A DNA stretch of 64,000 nt from Acetobacter oryzifermentans (lineage in GTDB: Bacteria > Pseudomonadota > Alphaproteobacteria > Acetobacterales > Acetobacteraceae): NCBI RefSeq assembly GCF_001628715.1, contig NZ_CP011120.1, positions 1,240,001 through 1,304,000 on the forward strand, read 5' to 3'. The translations under genes and the position numbers were made by a program. This document shows positions 10,218 through 19,001 of this stretch, one piece after another. A model generated the notes under the pieces. That model saw nothing but the letters and a program-made list of their open reading frames with translations, did not search any database and was not told the DNA's origin. Within the stretch, counting starts at the first letter, position 1, and each line of letters opens with the position of its first letter.

Positions 10218-10819
10218 CAGCTCTGCCCCAAAAGATTTATCCCGTTGTTGATAGCGCCATATGGGTGGACAGGCTGGGGGGTGCAGGCGCACGCTTTATT
10301 CAGCTTCGCCTGAAAGATATGGATGAAGATGCGCTAAGGGCAGAAATTCGCCAAGGGCATGCGTATGCCAAGCAGCACGGTGTTTGCCTTGTGCTGAACG
10401 ATTATTGGCAGATCGCGCTGGATGAAGGCATAGATTATATTCATCTGGGGCAGGAAGATCTGGATACGGCAGATCTGGCTGCCATTCGTAAAGGCGGTAT
10501 TCGCCTTGGCATCAGCACCCATTGCCACGAAGAGCTAGACCGCGCTCTGGGTTGTAACCCGGATTACGTGGCCCTTGGCCCTATTTGGGAAACCAAGCTG
10601 AAAAAAATGGCATTCGGCCCCCAAGGCCCGTTGAAGCTGACAGAGTGGCGAAAGCTGATTGGCAACCTGCCACTGGTTGCCATAGGTGGTATTACGCTGG
10701 AACGTGCTTGGGCGTGTATTGAAGCCGGGGCCGATAGCGTTTCTGCCGTATCGGCCTTTATTCGCCAGCCAGACCCAGAAGGGCAGGTTAAGGCGTGGCT
10801 GGCTGCCGTAGAGGGCTAA
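10214..10819 (+). CDS. thiE: Thiamine-phosphate synthase ThiE
   Basis: Joins the pyrimidine pyrophosphate (HMP-PP) to the thiazole phosphate, giving thiamine phosphate. The 201-residue TIM barrel shows FIQLRLKDM, the NDYWQIA segment, [18 protein letters not shown], the [10 protein letters not shown] region that binds phosphate, and [11 protein letters not shown]. It closes the thi operon, overlapping thiG by four bases, and ends 11 bases before the stop of the convergent recG. No thiC or thiD is present here. Confidence 0.93.
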   Translation: MTALPQKIYPVVDSAIWVDRLGGAGARFIQLRLKDMDEDALRAEIRQGHAYAKQHGVCLVLNDYWQIALDEGIDYIHLGQEDLDTADLAAIRKGGIRLGISTHCHEELDRALGCNPDYVALGPIWETKLKKMAFGPQGPLKLTEWRKLIGNLPLVAIGGITLERAWACIEAGADSVSAVSAFIRQPDPEGQVKAWLAAVEG

Positions 10820-10830
10820 AGCACACCCGT

Positions 10831-12978
10831 TTAGCCGCCGCTAAAAATGCGTGCGGCATCGGTTTTATTAAACAGCGCCAGCAAAATACGGGCTGCTACT
10901 CGCAAGTTCTTTTCTGGTGTGCTGGTGGGTGGTCCATCTGGTAGAATCTCCGTGGCTTCCTCATGTGCGGTGTCTAACAGCATATCCACCAGCATTTCCG
11001 GTGCCATACGGTAATCGGGCAGGCCGGATTGGCGGCGGCCTGTTGCCTCCCCTCCGCCGCGCAGGCGGAAATCCTCATCTGCAATAAGAAAGCCGTCTTC
11101 CGTTTCCTTCAGGCAGGAAAGCCGACGGCGCGCCGTAAGGCCCAAGCCTTCATCATGCAGCATAAGGCAGAAGGAGGCATCCGCCCCACGTCCCACGCGG
11201 CCACGGAGCTGGTGTAACTGTGCCAAGCCAAAGCGTTCTGCATGTTCGATCACCATAATGGTGGCGGAAGGCACATCCACACCGACTTCAATGACGGTAG
11301 TGGCCACGAGCATGCGGGTTTCACCATTGGAAAAGGCTTGCAGCACTTCTTCGCGCACGTTGGCATCTTGCTGCCCATGTGCCAGCCCAATTTTATCTCC
11401 AAATCGTTCAACCAAAGCTGCATGGCGGGCCTCGGCAGCGGCCAGATCCATGGCTTCACTTTCAGAAACCAGCGGGCATACCCAAAAAATCTGTGCGCCT
11501 TTATCTAGAGCGCGACCAATGCCTGCCAGCACATCTTCAAAATTACCAAGGCTGTGCAGGGATGTGCGCACAGGCTTGCGGCCTGCGGGTTTGCCTTCCA
11601 ACCGGCTGATCTGCATTTCCCCAAACCGGGTAAGCAACAGCGTGCGGGGAATAGGGGTTGCTGTCATTACCAACATATCGGTCTCATGGCCTTTTTCTAC
11701 CAAGGCCAGACGTTGATCGACCCCAAAGCGGTGCTGCTCATCAATAACGGCCAGACCTAGATCAGCAAATTTTACACCGTCCTGCACAAGCGCGTGGGTG
11801 CCGACCACCAGCTTGGCAGTGCCATCTGCTATATCCTGCAAGATTTGTTTGCGCGCCTTGCCTTTGACAGAGCTGGATAAAAACGCCACCGGCACGGGGG
11901 AGAGGCGCCGGAACGTAGCCGCATGCTGGCGGGCCAAAATTTCCGTAGGGGCCATAAGGGCGGCTTGAGTGCCAGCTTCTACTGCACGCAGCATAGCCAT
12001 AAGAGCCACAAGCGTTTTGCCCGCACCCACATCACCCTGCAAAAGGCGGCTCATACAGTGCGGAGTAGCCATATCGGCTTCAATCTCGCGCAGAACGTGT
12101 TTTTGGCCGTAAGTAAGCTCATGCCCAAAGCTGGCGAGTGCCTGCTTTTGTAAGGTGCCATCACCATTCAGGCTCCGGCCGGGCCGGGCGCGGGATGCTT
12201 GCTGGGCAATGCGCATGGCTAATTGGTCTGCCAGCAGTTCATCACACGCTAAGCGAGCCTGCGCACGCGTGCGGCTGCCGTGCCATGCATCACCTTGTGC
12301 GCTATCGGGAATGGTGTCTGGAAAGTGCATCCAGCTTAGAGCTGTGGCAAAATCGGGCCAGTTTCTTTGCATGATAAGCGCTTTATCGTGCCATTCAGGC
12401 AGGGTGGGCGGCAAAAGGCGCAGAGCGGCGGCGATAGCCATGCGCACCTGCCCGGTAAACAATCCAGCCGTAAGGGGCCAAACGGGATCTAGCAGCGGAA
12501 TGCGCTCTATCTGGTTTGCAGGCACCAGATAATCGGGGGACGTGATGGTGAGCTTATTACCAAAACGTTCAACCTTGCCAGAAAGGGCAATACTTTCTCC
12601 CTTTACAACCTGCTTGGCCTGCCAAGGGGAAAAGAAGGCAACTTCCAGTACACTGGTGGCATCATCAATCATCACGCGCCACGGTTGGCGGGTGCGTGGG
12701 GCGGGGCTGCGAATATCCTGCACCACGCCTGTAACGGTTGCGATTGTATCGGGCCTGAGTTGCGCCAATGTGGGGCGCAGCCTGCGGTCTATAATGCTTT
12801 CGGGCAGGCAGAACAGCAGGTCTATCACCCTGCGCCCGCCCGCAATGCGGCCCAGCAGCTTGGCACGTGCGGTGCTAATGCCGGGCAGGCTTTCAAGCGG
12901 GGTCAGTAATGGGGCTAGGGCAGAATTGCCATCTTGCCCTGTAGCCGAAGAGGATGTGAAGGAAAGGGGACTGGACAC
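10831..12978 (-). CDS. recG: ATP-dependent DNA helicase RecG
   Basis: Superfamily 2 helicase that remodels stalled replication forks and branch-migrates Holliday junctions. The 715 residues contain an N-terminal OB-fold wedge domain (about 60-170), Walker A GDVGAGKT, a DEQH box in VIDEQHRFG, the TATPIPRT motif III, and a C-terminal helicase domain with QLRGRVGRG. The start codon is GTG at 12978, the only early start. It is divergent from sdhE and mfd; recG, sdhE and mfd cluster in many alphaproteobacteria. I see no SOS box in the gap. Confidence 0.96.
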   Translation of the reverse strand: MSSPLSFTSSSATGQDGNSALAPLLTPLESLPGISTARAKLLGRIAGGRRVIDLLFCLPESIIDRRLRPTLAQLRPDTIATVTGVVQDIRSPAPRTRQPWRVMIDDATSVLEVAFFSPWQAKQVVKGESIALSGKVERFGNKLTITSPDYLVPANQIERIPLLDPVWPLTAGLFTGQVRMAIAAALRLLPPTLPEWHDKALIMQRNWPDFATALSWMHFPDTIPDSAQGDAWHGSRTRAQARLACDELLADQLAMRIAQQASRARPGRSLNGDGTLQKQALASFGHELTYGQKHVLREIEADMATPHCMSRLLQGDVGAGKTLVALMAMLRAVEAGTQAALMAPTEILARQHAATFRRLSPVPVAFLSSSVKGKARKQILQDIADGTAKLVVGTHALVQDGVKFADLGLAVIDEQHRFGVDQRLALVEKGHETDMLVMTATPIPRTLLLTRFGEMQISRLEGKPAGRKPVRTSLHSLGNFEDVLAGIGRALDKGAQIFWVCPLVSESEAMDLAAAEARHAALVERFGDKIGLAHGQQDANVREEVLQAFSNGETRMLVATTVIEVGVDVPSATIMVIEHAERFGLAQLHQLRGRVGRGADASFCLMLHDEGLGLTARRRLSCLKETEDGFLIADEDFRLRGGGEATGRRQSGLPDYRMAPEMLVDMLLDTAHEEATEILPDGPPTSTPEKNLRVAARILLALFNKTDAARIFSGG

Positions 12979-13047
12979 AAGCGATACACAAGCCTCTTTT
13001 TGGCAGGCTGACAGACAGGTTTAGCAACGGTATAGGATACCAGCGCC

Positions 13048-13374
13048 ATGCAAGACAATTTTACAGTTTCTCCCTCATCTTCCTCCAGCGCATCTGGCGT
13101 GGCGGAAGATAATCTGGCTGCCCGCAGGCGGCGGCTGAAGTTCCGTGCCAACCATCGGGGCACGTTTGAAACAGATATTCTGATAGGCGGCTTTGTAGAA
13201 GCCAATGCAGATACCATGACGGCAGAAGAACTGACGGACATGGAAAACATTCTGGAAATGCCAGATCCGGAACTGACAGACTGGCTGTTTGGCCGCCTGC
13301 CATTGCCGGAAGAGAAAGCCACCCCCATGTTACGCCGTATGGTGGAAGATAGCCGTATCAGGCGCGGTGGTTAA
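13048..13374 (+). CDS. sdhE: Succinate dehydrogenase assembly factor SdhE
   Basis: Small all-helical protein that helps attach FAD covalently to SdhA (DUF339/Sdh5 family). The 108 residues begin with a serine-rich tail of about 25 residues, then RRRRLKFRANHRGTFETD, containing the conserved RGxxE motif (RGTFE) needed for flavinylation. The C-terminal half, with the MPDPELTDWLFG segment, is typical. It lies between divergent recG and mfd, a conserved alphaproteobacterial position, and is 81 bases from mfd, with which it may share a transcript. Confidence 0.9.
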   Translation: MQDNFTVSPSSSSSASGVAEDNLAARRRRLKFRANHRGTFETDILIGGFVEANADTMTAEELTDMENILEMPDPELTDWLFGRLPLPEEKATPMLRRMVEDSRIRRGG

Positions 13375-13455
13375 TAAAAACCCTTCAAGCTCCGGCCCGG
13401 GTATGCTGGCGGCTTGCGGGGTTTGCGTATTTAAGCAGAACAGGCGGATACCGGG

Positions 13456-16400
13456 ATGACAGCACAAACAGGCGCACAAAAGCGGATAGCAACCGTATGG
13501 GGCGTGCCAGAAGGGTATGATGCCCTTTTGCTGGCCCGCCGTGCGCGGGATCATAAAGGCCCCGTGCTGCATATTGCGCGTAATGATGCAGCTATGGCCC
13601 GCCTGAATGATATGCTGGCCTTTGTAGCGCCTGATGTGGAAGTGCTGCGTTTTCCCGCATGGGATTGCCTGCCGTATGACAGGGTTTCTCCCAATCCTTC
13701 CATTGTGGCTGAGCGTGTTTCCACCCTTACGCGCTTGCTGGAACCCGCAAAAGGTCGCCCACGGCTTGTGCTGGCTACGGTGAACGCCGTGGTGCAACGT
13801 GTTGCCCCACGTAAAACGTTTGAGGGGCAATCCCTTTCTATCCGCACGGGGGAAAGTCTGGATCAGGGCTTTCTGATCGAGTTGCTGATCGCCAATGGTT
13901 ACACCCGCACGGATACCGTGATGGAAGCCGGGGAGTTTGCAACCCGTGGCGGTATTTTTGATTTGTATCCGGCCGGGGCGGGTGAACCCCTGCGGCTTGA
14001 TCTGTTTGGCGATGAAGTTGAGAACATCCGGGCGTTTGATCCCGGTTCCCAGCGTTCTACCGCTAAGCGCGATGGGCTGACACTTTGCCCTGTTTCCGAA
14101 TTCTCATTGGATAAGGAAAGCATTTCACGCTTCCGCACTGGCTGGCGTGATGCTTTTGGCCCCGCAGCAACGTCTGACCCACTTTATGAACATATTTCAG
14201 ACGGGCGCAGGCATCCGGGCATCGAGCACTGGCTGCCTTTGTTCCATGATCATTTAGAAACGCTGTTTGATTATCTGCCCGATGTGGCTGTTTCACTCGA
14301 ACATCAGGCAGAGGATGTGCTTAAAGCCCGGTTGGAAATGATAGAAGATCACTATCAGGCCCGCCGCCAACCTGTGCGGGAAGGGGAAATACCTTACCGT
14401 CCGCTGCCTCCACATTTGCTCTATCTGGATGAAAAAGGGTGGGATGCCAGCTTGGCTCGTGTGCCTGTGGTGGCATTTAGCCCCTATGCACAACCCGAGG
14501 GCGCCGGAGGTGTGGATGTAGGTGGCCGCCCGGGCAAGATGTTCTCCAAAATTGTACCCGGTGCCCAGCGTGAGCAGGTGTTTACGCTCTTGGGGGATCA
14601 GGTAAAGGAATGGGCGCAGGTTAAGCGCTGCGCTTTTGTAGCCGCATGGACCAAAGGCTCGCGCGAGCGCATTGCCACATTACTGCGAGAGCACGGCGTA
14701 CCCACCCAAACATATGAGACATGGGAGCAAGCCCACAAAGCCAAACCCGGCCCGGTTGGTTTGCTGACCCTTGGTTTGGAACGCGGCTTTGTTGCGGATG
14801 ATCTGGCGTTTGTTTCTGAACAGGATCTGTTGGGTGAACGTATTGGTCGTCCACCGCGCCGTCGCCGTCGTGCTGATGAACTGATTGCCGAAGCCAGTGA
14901 ACTTTCAGCCGGTGATCTGGTGGTGCATCAGGATTACGGGATAGGCCGTTATGATGGGCTGGAAACAGTAAGTGTAGGCGTAGCCCCGCATGATTGCTTG
15001 CGCCTGCTGTATGATGGCGGACAGAAACTCTACCTGCCTGTAGAGAACATTGAACTGCTTAGCCGCTTTGGATCAGACCAAGCTGGTGTTGCGCTGGATA
15101 AGCTGGGCGGCACGGCATGGCAGAACCGTAAATCGCAAATGAAAAAGCGCATCCGCGATATGGCGGGTGAGCTTATCAGAACCGCCGCCATGCGGGCGTT
15201 GAAGGAAGCGCCAGAACTGGTTCCGCCGGAGGGGCAGTGGGATGAGTTCTGTGCCCGCTTCCCATTTGTAGAAACGGATGATCAGGCACGCGCTATTGCT
15301 GATGTGCTGGAAGATATGTCCTCCGGCCGACCAATGGATCGGCTGGTGTGTGGTGATGTCGGCTTTGGTAAAACCGAGGTAGCATTGCGCGCGGCGTTTG
15401 TGGCGGCCATGTCTGGCGGACAAGTGGCTGTTGTGGTGCCCACCACTTTGTTGGCGCGGCAGCATTATCGCACCTTTGCCGCACGGTTTGAGGGCTTTCC
15501 CATCAAGGTGGCGCAACTTTCCCGCATGGTAACGGGTAAGGAAGCAACAGCAGTGCGTAAGGGCATTGCAGATGGCAGCGTGAACATTGTTATCGGTACG
15601 CATGCACTGCTGGCCAAAACGGTTCAGTTTGCCTCGCTCGAACTGCTGATTATTGATGAAGAACAGCACTTTGGCGTGTCTCATAAGGAAAAGCTGAAAG
15701 CCCTGCGTGAAGATGTGCATGTGCTTACACTTTCCGCCACACCATTGCCGCGTACGCTCCAACTCTCGCTTTCCGGCGTGAGGGAAATGAGCCTGATTGC
15801 CACCCCACCAACAGACAGGCTGGCGGTGCGCACTTTCATCATGCCGTTTGATAGCGTGGTGATAAGGGAGGCCATCCAGCGCGAACGCTTCCGTGGTGGG
15901 CAGATTTTCTGCGTGGCCCCGCGTATTGAGGATCTGGACAGGCTGGCCGAACGGCTTACGGCCATTGTGCCCGATGCTAGGCTGATACAGGCACATGGCC
16001 GCCTTTCCGCCACCGAACTGGAACGGGTGATGACCGAGTTTTCAGACGGTAAATACGATATTCTGCTCTCCACCAATATTGTGGAAAGTGGGCTGGATAT
16101 GCCCGCAGTGAATACGCTGATTATCCATAGGGCGGATATGTTTGGCCTTGGGCAGCTTTACCAGCTGCGCGGGCGTGTGGGGCGTGGCAAGCAACGAGGT
16201 TATGCTTACCTCACATGGCCTCAAACACATGTGCTTTCAGCTTCTGCGGAAAAGCGGCTGGAAGTAATGCAAACGCTGGATACGCTGGGTGCTGGCTTTA
16301 CGCTGGCCTCGCACGATCTGGATTTGCGTGGCGCGGGTAATTTGCTGGGCGATCAACAATCCGGCCATGTGCGTGAAGTAGGGATCGAACTGTACCAGCA

Positions 16401-16932
16401 GATGCTGGAAGATGCCGTGGCCGATCTGCGCTCAGATAAAAATCGTTGGGCCGCAGAAGATCGGGATTGGACGCCCAATATTGTCATGGGTCTGCCCGTA
16501 TTGATCCCTGATGAATATGTAACAGATTTGCCCGTCCGGCTTGGGCTCTACCGCCGTATCAGCGCGCTGGCATCTGATGCGGAGCTGGAAGCCATGGAAG
16601 CCGAGCTGATAGATCGCTTTGGTTCTCTGCCGCCGGAGGTAAAAAACCTTCTGGATATTGTAGAGCTTAAGCGCCTGTGCCGTCAGGCCGGGGTAGAGCG
16701 TGTAGAGGCTGGCCCTAAAGGCATGGTGCTGCAATTCCGTAACAATACCTTCCGCAACCCGGCAGGGTTGGTGCAGTGGATGGGGAAATGGAAGGATGGC
16801 ACAGTCCGCCTACGCCCAGACCATAAAATGGCGGTTGTGCGCGAACTGACGAACGTGCAGCGCATAGATCTGGCCCGGCGTGTTTTGAAAGACCTGGCTG
16901 GTATGTGCGAAAAAGTAATGGAAATGGCCTAA
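13456..16932 (+). CDS. mfd: Transcription-repair coupling factor Mfd
   Basis: Large SF2 translocase that releases RNA polymerase stalled at DNA lesions and recruits UvrA. The 1158 residues show the UvrB-like N-terminal region (WDCLPYDRVSPNP, RGGIFDLYP), the RNA polymerase-interaction domain (GDLVVHQDYGIGRYDGLE), Walker A GDVGFGKTE, the DEEQHFG box, TLSATPLPRTL, and a C-terminal helicase domain with QLRGRVGRGKQRGYAYL. The final domain follows DLRGAGNLLGDQQSGH. Length and domain order are complete. A strong terminator follows 13 bases after the stop. Confidence 0.97.
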   Translation: MTAQTGAQKRIATVWGVPEGYDALLLARRARDHKGPVLHIARNDAAMARLNDMLAFVAPDVEVLRFPAWDCLPYDRVSPNPSIVAERVSTLTRLLEPAKGRPRLVLATVNAVVQRVAPRKTFEGQSLSIRTGESLDQGFLIELLIANGYTRTDTVMEAGEFATRGGIFDLYPAGAGEPLRLDLFGDEVENIRAFDPGSQRSTAKRDGLTLCPVSEFSLDKESISRFRTGWRDAFGPAATSDPLYEHISDGRRHPGIEHWLPLFHDHLETLFDYLPDVAVSLEHQAEDVLKARLEMIEDHYQARRQPVREGEIPYRPLPPHLLYLDEKGWDASLARVPVVAFSPYAQPEGAGGVDVGGRPGKMFSKIVPGAQREQVFTLLGDQVKEWAQVKRCAFVAAWTKGSRERIATLLREHGVPTQTYETWEQAHKAKPGPVGLLTLGLERGFVADDLAFVSEQDLLGERIGRPPRRRRRADELIAEASELSAGDLVVHQDYGIGRYDGLETVSVGVAPHDCLRLLYDGGQKLYLPVENIELLSRFGSDQAGVALDKLGGTAWQNRKSQMKKRIRDMAGELIRTAAMRALKEAPELVPPEGQWDEFCARFPFVETDDQARAIADVLEDMSSGRPMDRLVCGDVGFGKTEVALRAAFVAAMSGGQVAVVVPTTLLARQHYRTFAARFEGFPIKVAQLSRMVTGKEATAVRKGIADGSVNIVIGTHALLAKTVQFASLELLIIDEEQHFGVSHKEKLKALREDVHVLTLSATPLPRTLQLSLSGVREMSLIATPPTDRLAVRTFIMPFDSVVIREAIQRERFRGGQIFCVAPRIEDLDRLAERLTAIVPDARLIQAHGRLSATELERVMTEFSDGKYDILLSTNIVESGLDMPAVNTLIIHRADMFGLGQLYQLRGRVGRGKQRGYAYLTWPQTHVLSASAEKRLEVMQTLDTLGAGFTLASHDLDLRGAGNLLGDQQSGHVREVGIELYQQMLEDAVADLRSDKNRWAAEDRDWTPNIVMGLPVLIPDEYVTDLPVRLGLYRRISALASDAELEAMEAELIDRFGSLPPEVKNLLDIVELKRLCRQAGVERVEAGPKGMVLQFRNNTFRNPAGLVQWMGKWKDGTVRLRPDHKMAVVRELTNVQRIDLARRVLKDLAGMCEKVMEMA

Positions 16933-16945
16933 CAAGACCCAGAGA

Positions 16946-16983
16946 GCCGGAGGGGTTTAAAAGCATCCCCTCCGGCGCTTTGT
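16946..16983 (+). terminator. Terminator of mfd
   Basis: GCCGGAGGGG (16946-16955) and CCCCTCCGGC (16967-16976) form a perfect ten-base stem with an 11-base loop, followed by GCTTTGTTT. Confidence 0.85.
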
Positions 16984-17904
16984 TTATTTAAGCGGAATGG
17001 GGAAGCCATTTACGGTGAGTACGCCGCTTTCCCATTTTGTATCCCACGTATTCTGTTCACCATGTTTGTGGCTGACCAAACGGGCCACAACCATGCCTGC
17101 GGCCAGCTTCATCTGTTTGGCGGTGCGGGCCTTATCAATAAGTGTTTCCAGATTGGTAATTTCCAGATGCCCAGAGGCTGATGTGTTGTTCACATTGCCT
17201 GTCAGCGTTGCTACACCATTGCCATGCAAAGAAGCCTCACCCTGCGTGGCATCAAAGCTGGAAATGGTGGCATGCACAGCCGGAGCGCTGGCACTGCGGC
17301 CACCAATGGCGCTCATAAGGGCGGGCACTTCCGCAGCAGGAAGCGAGAACGTGGCATGGGCTGCTGTGGGTAGCAGATCCTGATTGGCAACGTTATGGAA
17401 GCTTACTCCATCCATCCCCAATGATGCCGAAGCCGTCGCACTGCCGCCCTGCATCTGATAGCGCGCGGTATTAACAGTTACCTGTGCAGCCCCGTGCGCT
17501 AGCGTGGCGTTTTGCCATGTTAGATCATAGCTTTTACCGGCCTGCAGGCCTGCCAACACGCGTTTGCCTTGTGTGTTCAGCCAATCTGTGCACGCGGCAT
17601 TGTGATGCCCCGTCATGGCGGACATCAGGAGCAGAGAGGCCGCATCTGCCAGATCATGCGTGGCTTCGGGCGTTTCGCCAGAACCATGCAGGGTTAAGTG
17701 GCCAGCCTTAAAGGTTGTGCCGCCGTCTGGCGTGCGTAACACCAGATTCTGGTAGGTAACGCCTTGCGCCGTTTCCTGCCCAGAAGCGCGGGAAACCACC
17801 GCGCAGCCAGAAGGAGGGGCCGCAAAAGCCGGAGCCGCAGTAACTGTGGCATAAATGCTCACAGCACCGAGAACGGAGAGGGACAGGAAAGTATACTGCT
17901 TCAT
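16984..17904 (-). CDS. Secreted protein, DUF2125/AsmA-like candidate
   Basis: A 306-residue protein starting with a clear Sec signal peptide (hydrophobic stretch about 5-27, probable cleavage after AFA). The rest is a repetitive beta-strand-rich pattern with many short polar loops and only two cysteines in the mature part. The C-terminus ends with W-x-S-G-V-L-T-V-N-G-x-P, which resembles DUF2125 proteins of alphaproteobacteria. I name that family only tentatively. The ATG at 17904 is preferred over a TTG three codons earlier. It is convergent with mfd and divergent from the transporter gene, so context gives no function. Confidence 0.5.
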   Translation of the reverse strand: MKQYTFLSLSVLGAVSIYATVTAAPAFAAPPSGCAVVSRASGQETAQGVTYQNLVLRTPDGGTTFKAGHLTLHGSGETPEATHDLADAASLLLMSAMTGHHNAACTDWLNTQGKRVLAGLQAGKSYDLTWQNATLAHGAAQVTVNTARYQMQGGSATASASLGMDGVSFHNVANQDLLPTAAHATFSLPAAEVPALMSAIGGRSASAPAVHATISSFDATQGEASLHGNGVATLTGNVNNTSASGHLEITNLETLIDKARTAKQMKLAAGMVVARLVSHKHGEQNTWDTKWESGVLTVNGFPIPLK

Positions 17905-17981
17905 TTCAACCAAAGGGTGCCGTAAGTAAAACAGGCAGGCAACCAGAAAGAAGCCAGAAAGAAAAACGAAAGGGCAGGCGC

Positions 17982-18977
17982 GTGCGGTTTTTGAAAATGG
18001 ACCCTTTTTTAATGGGGTTGGTCAGTGCTGTGCTGCTGGCAACGTTCTTTCCCTGTCATGGGGTAGCTGTGCCGGTTTTTAGGTGGCTTTCCATTAGCCT
18101 GATTGCCCTAATGTTTTTTTTGCAAGGAGCAAGGCTTTCTCGCAAAGCTGTGGTGGATGGCTTGGTTGCGTGGAAGCTGCACCTGCTTATTTTGTGCTGC
18201 ACCTTTGTGTTGTTCCCTTTGCTGGGGCTATTGGGCCATGCGTTGCTGCCTAACCTGATGCAGCCTGAAATCTGGATGGGCGTGCTGTTTTTGTGCTGCC
18301 TGCCTTCTACGGTACAGTCTTCCATTGCCTTTACATCCATTGGTGGGGGCAATGTGCCTGCGGCGGTGTGTGCGGCCACGGCCTCCAATGTTCTGGGTAT
18401 TTTTATTACGCCCGTTTTGGTGGGGCTGATTCTGAGCAAGCATGGGGGCGCGGCCGGTAACCCGCTGGATATTGTTTACCAGCTTTTGCTGCCGTTTATT
18501 TTGGGGCAGGTGTTGCAACCGTGGCTTGGCCCGTGGGCGCACCGTAATAAAAAGCTTCTGTCTTTTTCAGACCGAGGCTCTGTGCTGGTAGTGGTGTATG
18601 CAGCGTTCAGTGATGCCGTTATGCAAGGGCTGTGGCACAAGCTACCTGTAACAGAAATGGGCGTGATTGCGCTGGTGGATGCTGTGTTGCTGTTTGTTGT
18701 GCTGGGCATTACCATTTTTGCCGGTCGTGCTTTTGGCCTGCCACTTAAAGATGAAATTGCCGTGGTGTTCTGTGGCTCCAAAAAAACGCTGGCATCTGGG
18801 GTGCCTATGGCCAATGTGCTGTTCCCGCCTGCATCGGTGGGGATGATTGTTCTCCCACTTATGATGTATCACCAGATCCAGCTTTTTGTGTGCGCTGTTC
18901 TGGCCCGCCGTTTTGCCCGTATGACACAGCAGGCAGAACAGCATGAGCAAAAGCCAGAGATACGTCACGCATCCTGA
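17982..18977 (+). CDS. SBF-like (bile acid:sodium symporter family, YfeH-type) transporter
   Basis: A 331-residue (GTG start) or 326-residue (ATG at 17997) polytopic membrane protein with about nine or ten helices. The motifs LMFFLQGARLS near residues 43-53, CCLPSTVQSSIAFTSIGGGN (about 105-124) and FCGSKKTLASGVPMANVLF are those of YfeH-like members of the bile acid:Na+ symporter superfamily. Family substrates are organic anions; the one carried here cannot be read from sequence. It ends 24 bases before a PLP decarboxylase gene on the same strand, so the two are probably co-transcribed. The C-terminal tail is basic and glutamine-rich. Confidence 0.82.
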   Translation: MRFLKMDPFLMGLVSAVLLATFFPCHGVAVPVFRWLSISLIALMFFLQGARLSRKAVVDGLVAWKLHLLILCCTFVLFPLLGLLGHALLPNLMQPEIWMGVLFLCCLPSTVQSSIAFTSIGGGNVPAAVCAATASNVLGIFITPVLVGLILSKHGGAAGNPLDIVYQLLLPFILGQVLQPWLGPWAHRNKKLLSFSDRGSVLVVVYAAFSDAVMQGLWHKLPVTEMGVIALVDAVLLFVVLGITIFAGRAFGLPLKDEIAVVFCGSKKTLASGVPMANVLFPPASVGMIVLPLMMYHQIQLFVCAVLARRFARMTQQAEQHEQKPEIRHAS

Positions 18978-19001
18978 ATACGGATATTGGAGAAAACAGA
19001 A

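Noticed and set aside
15073-15996. 307-codon open frame opposite mfd
   Set aside because: His- and Cys-rich antisense product without motifs.
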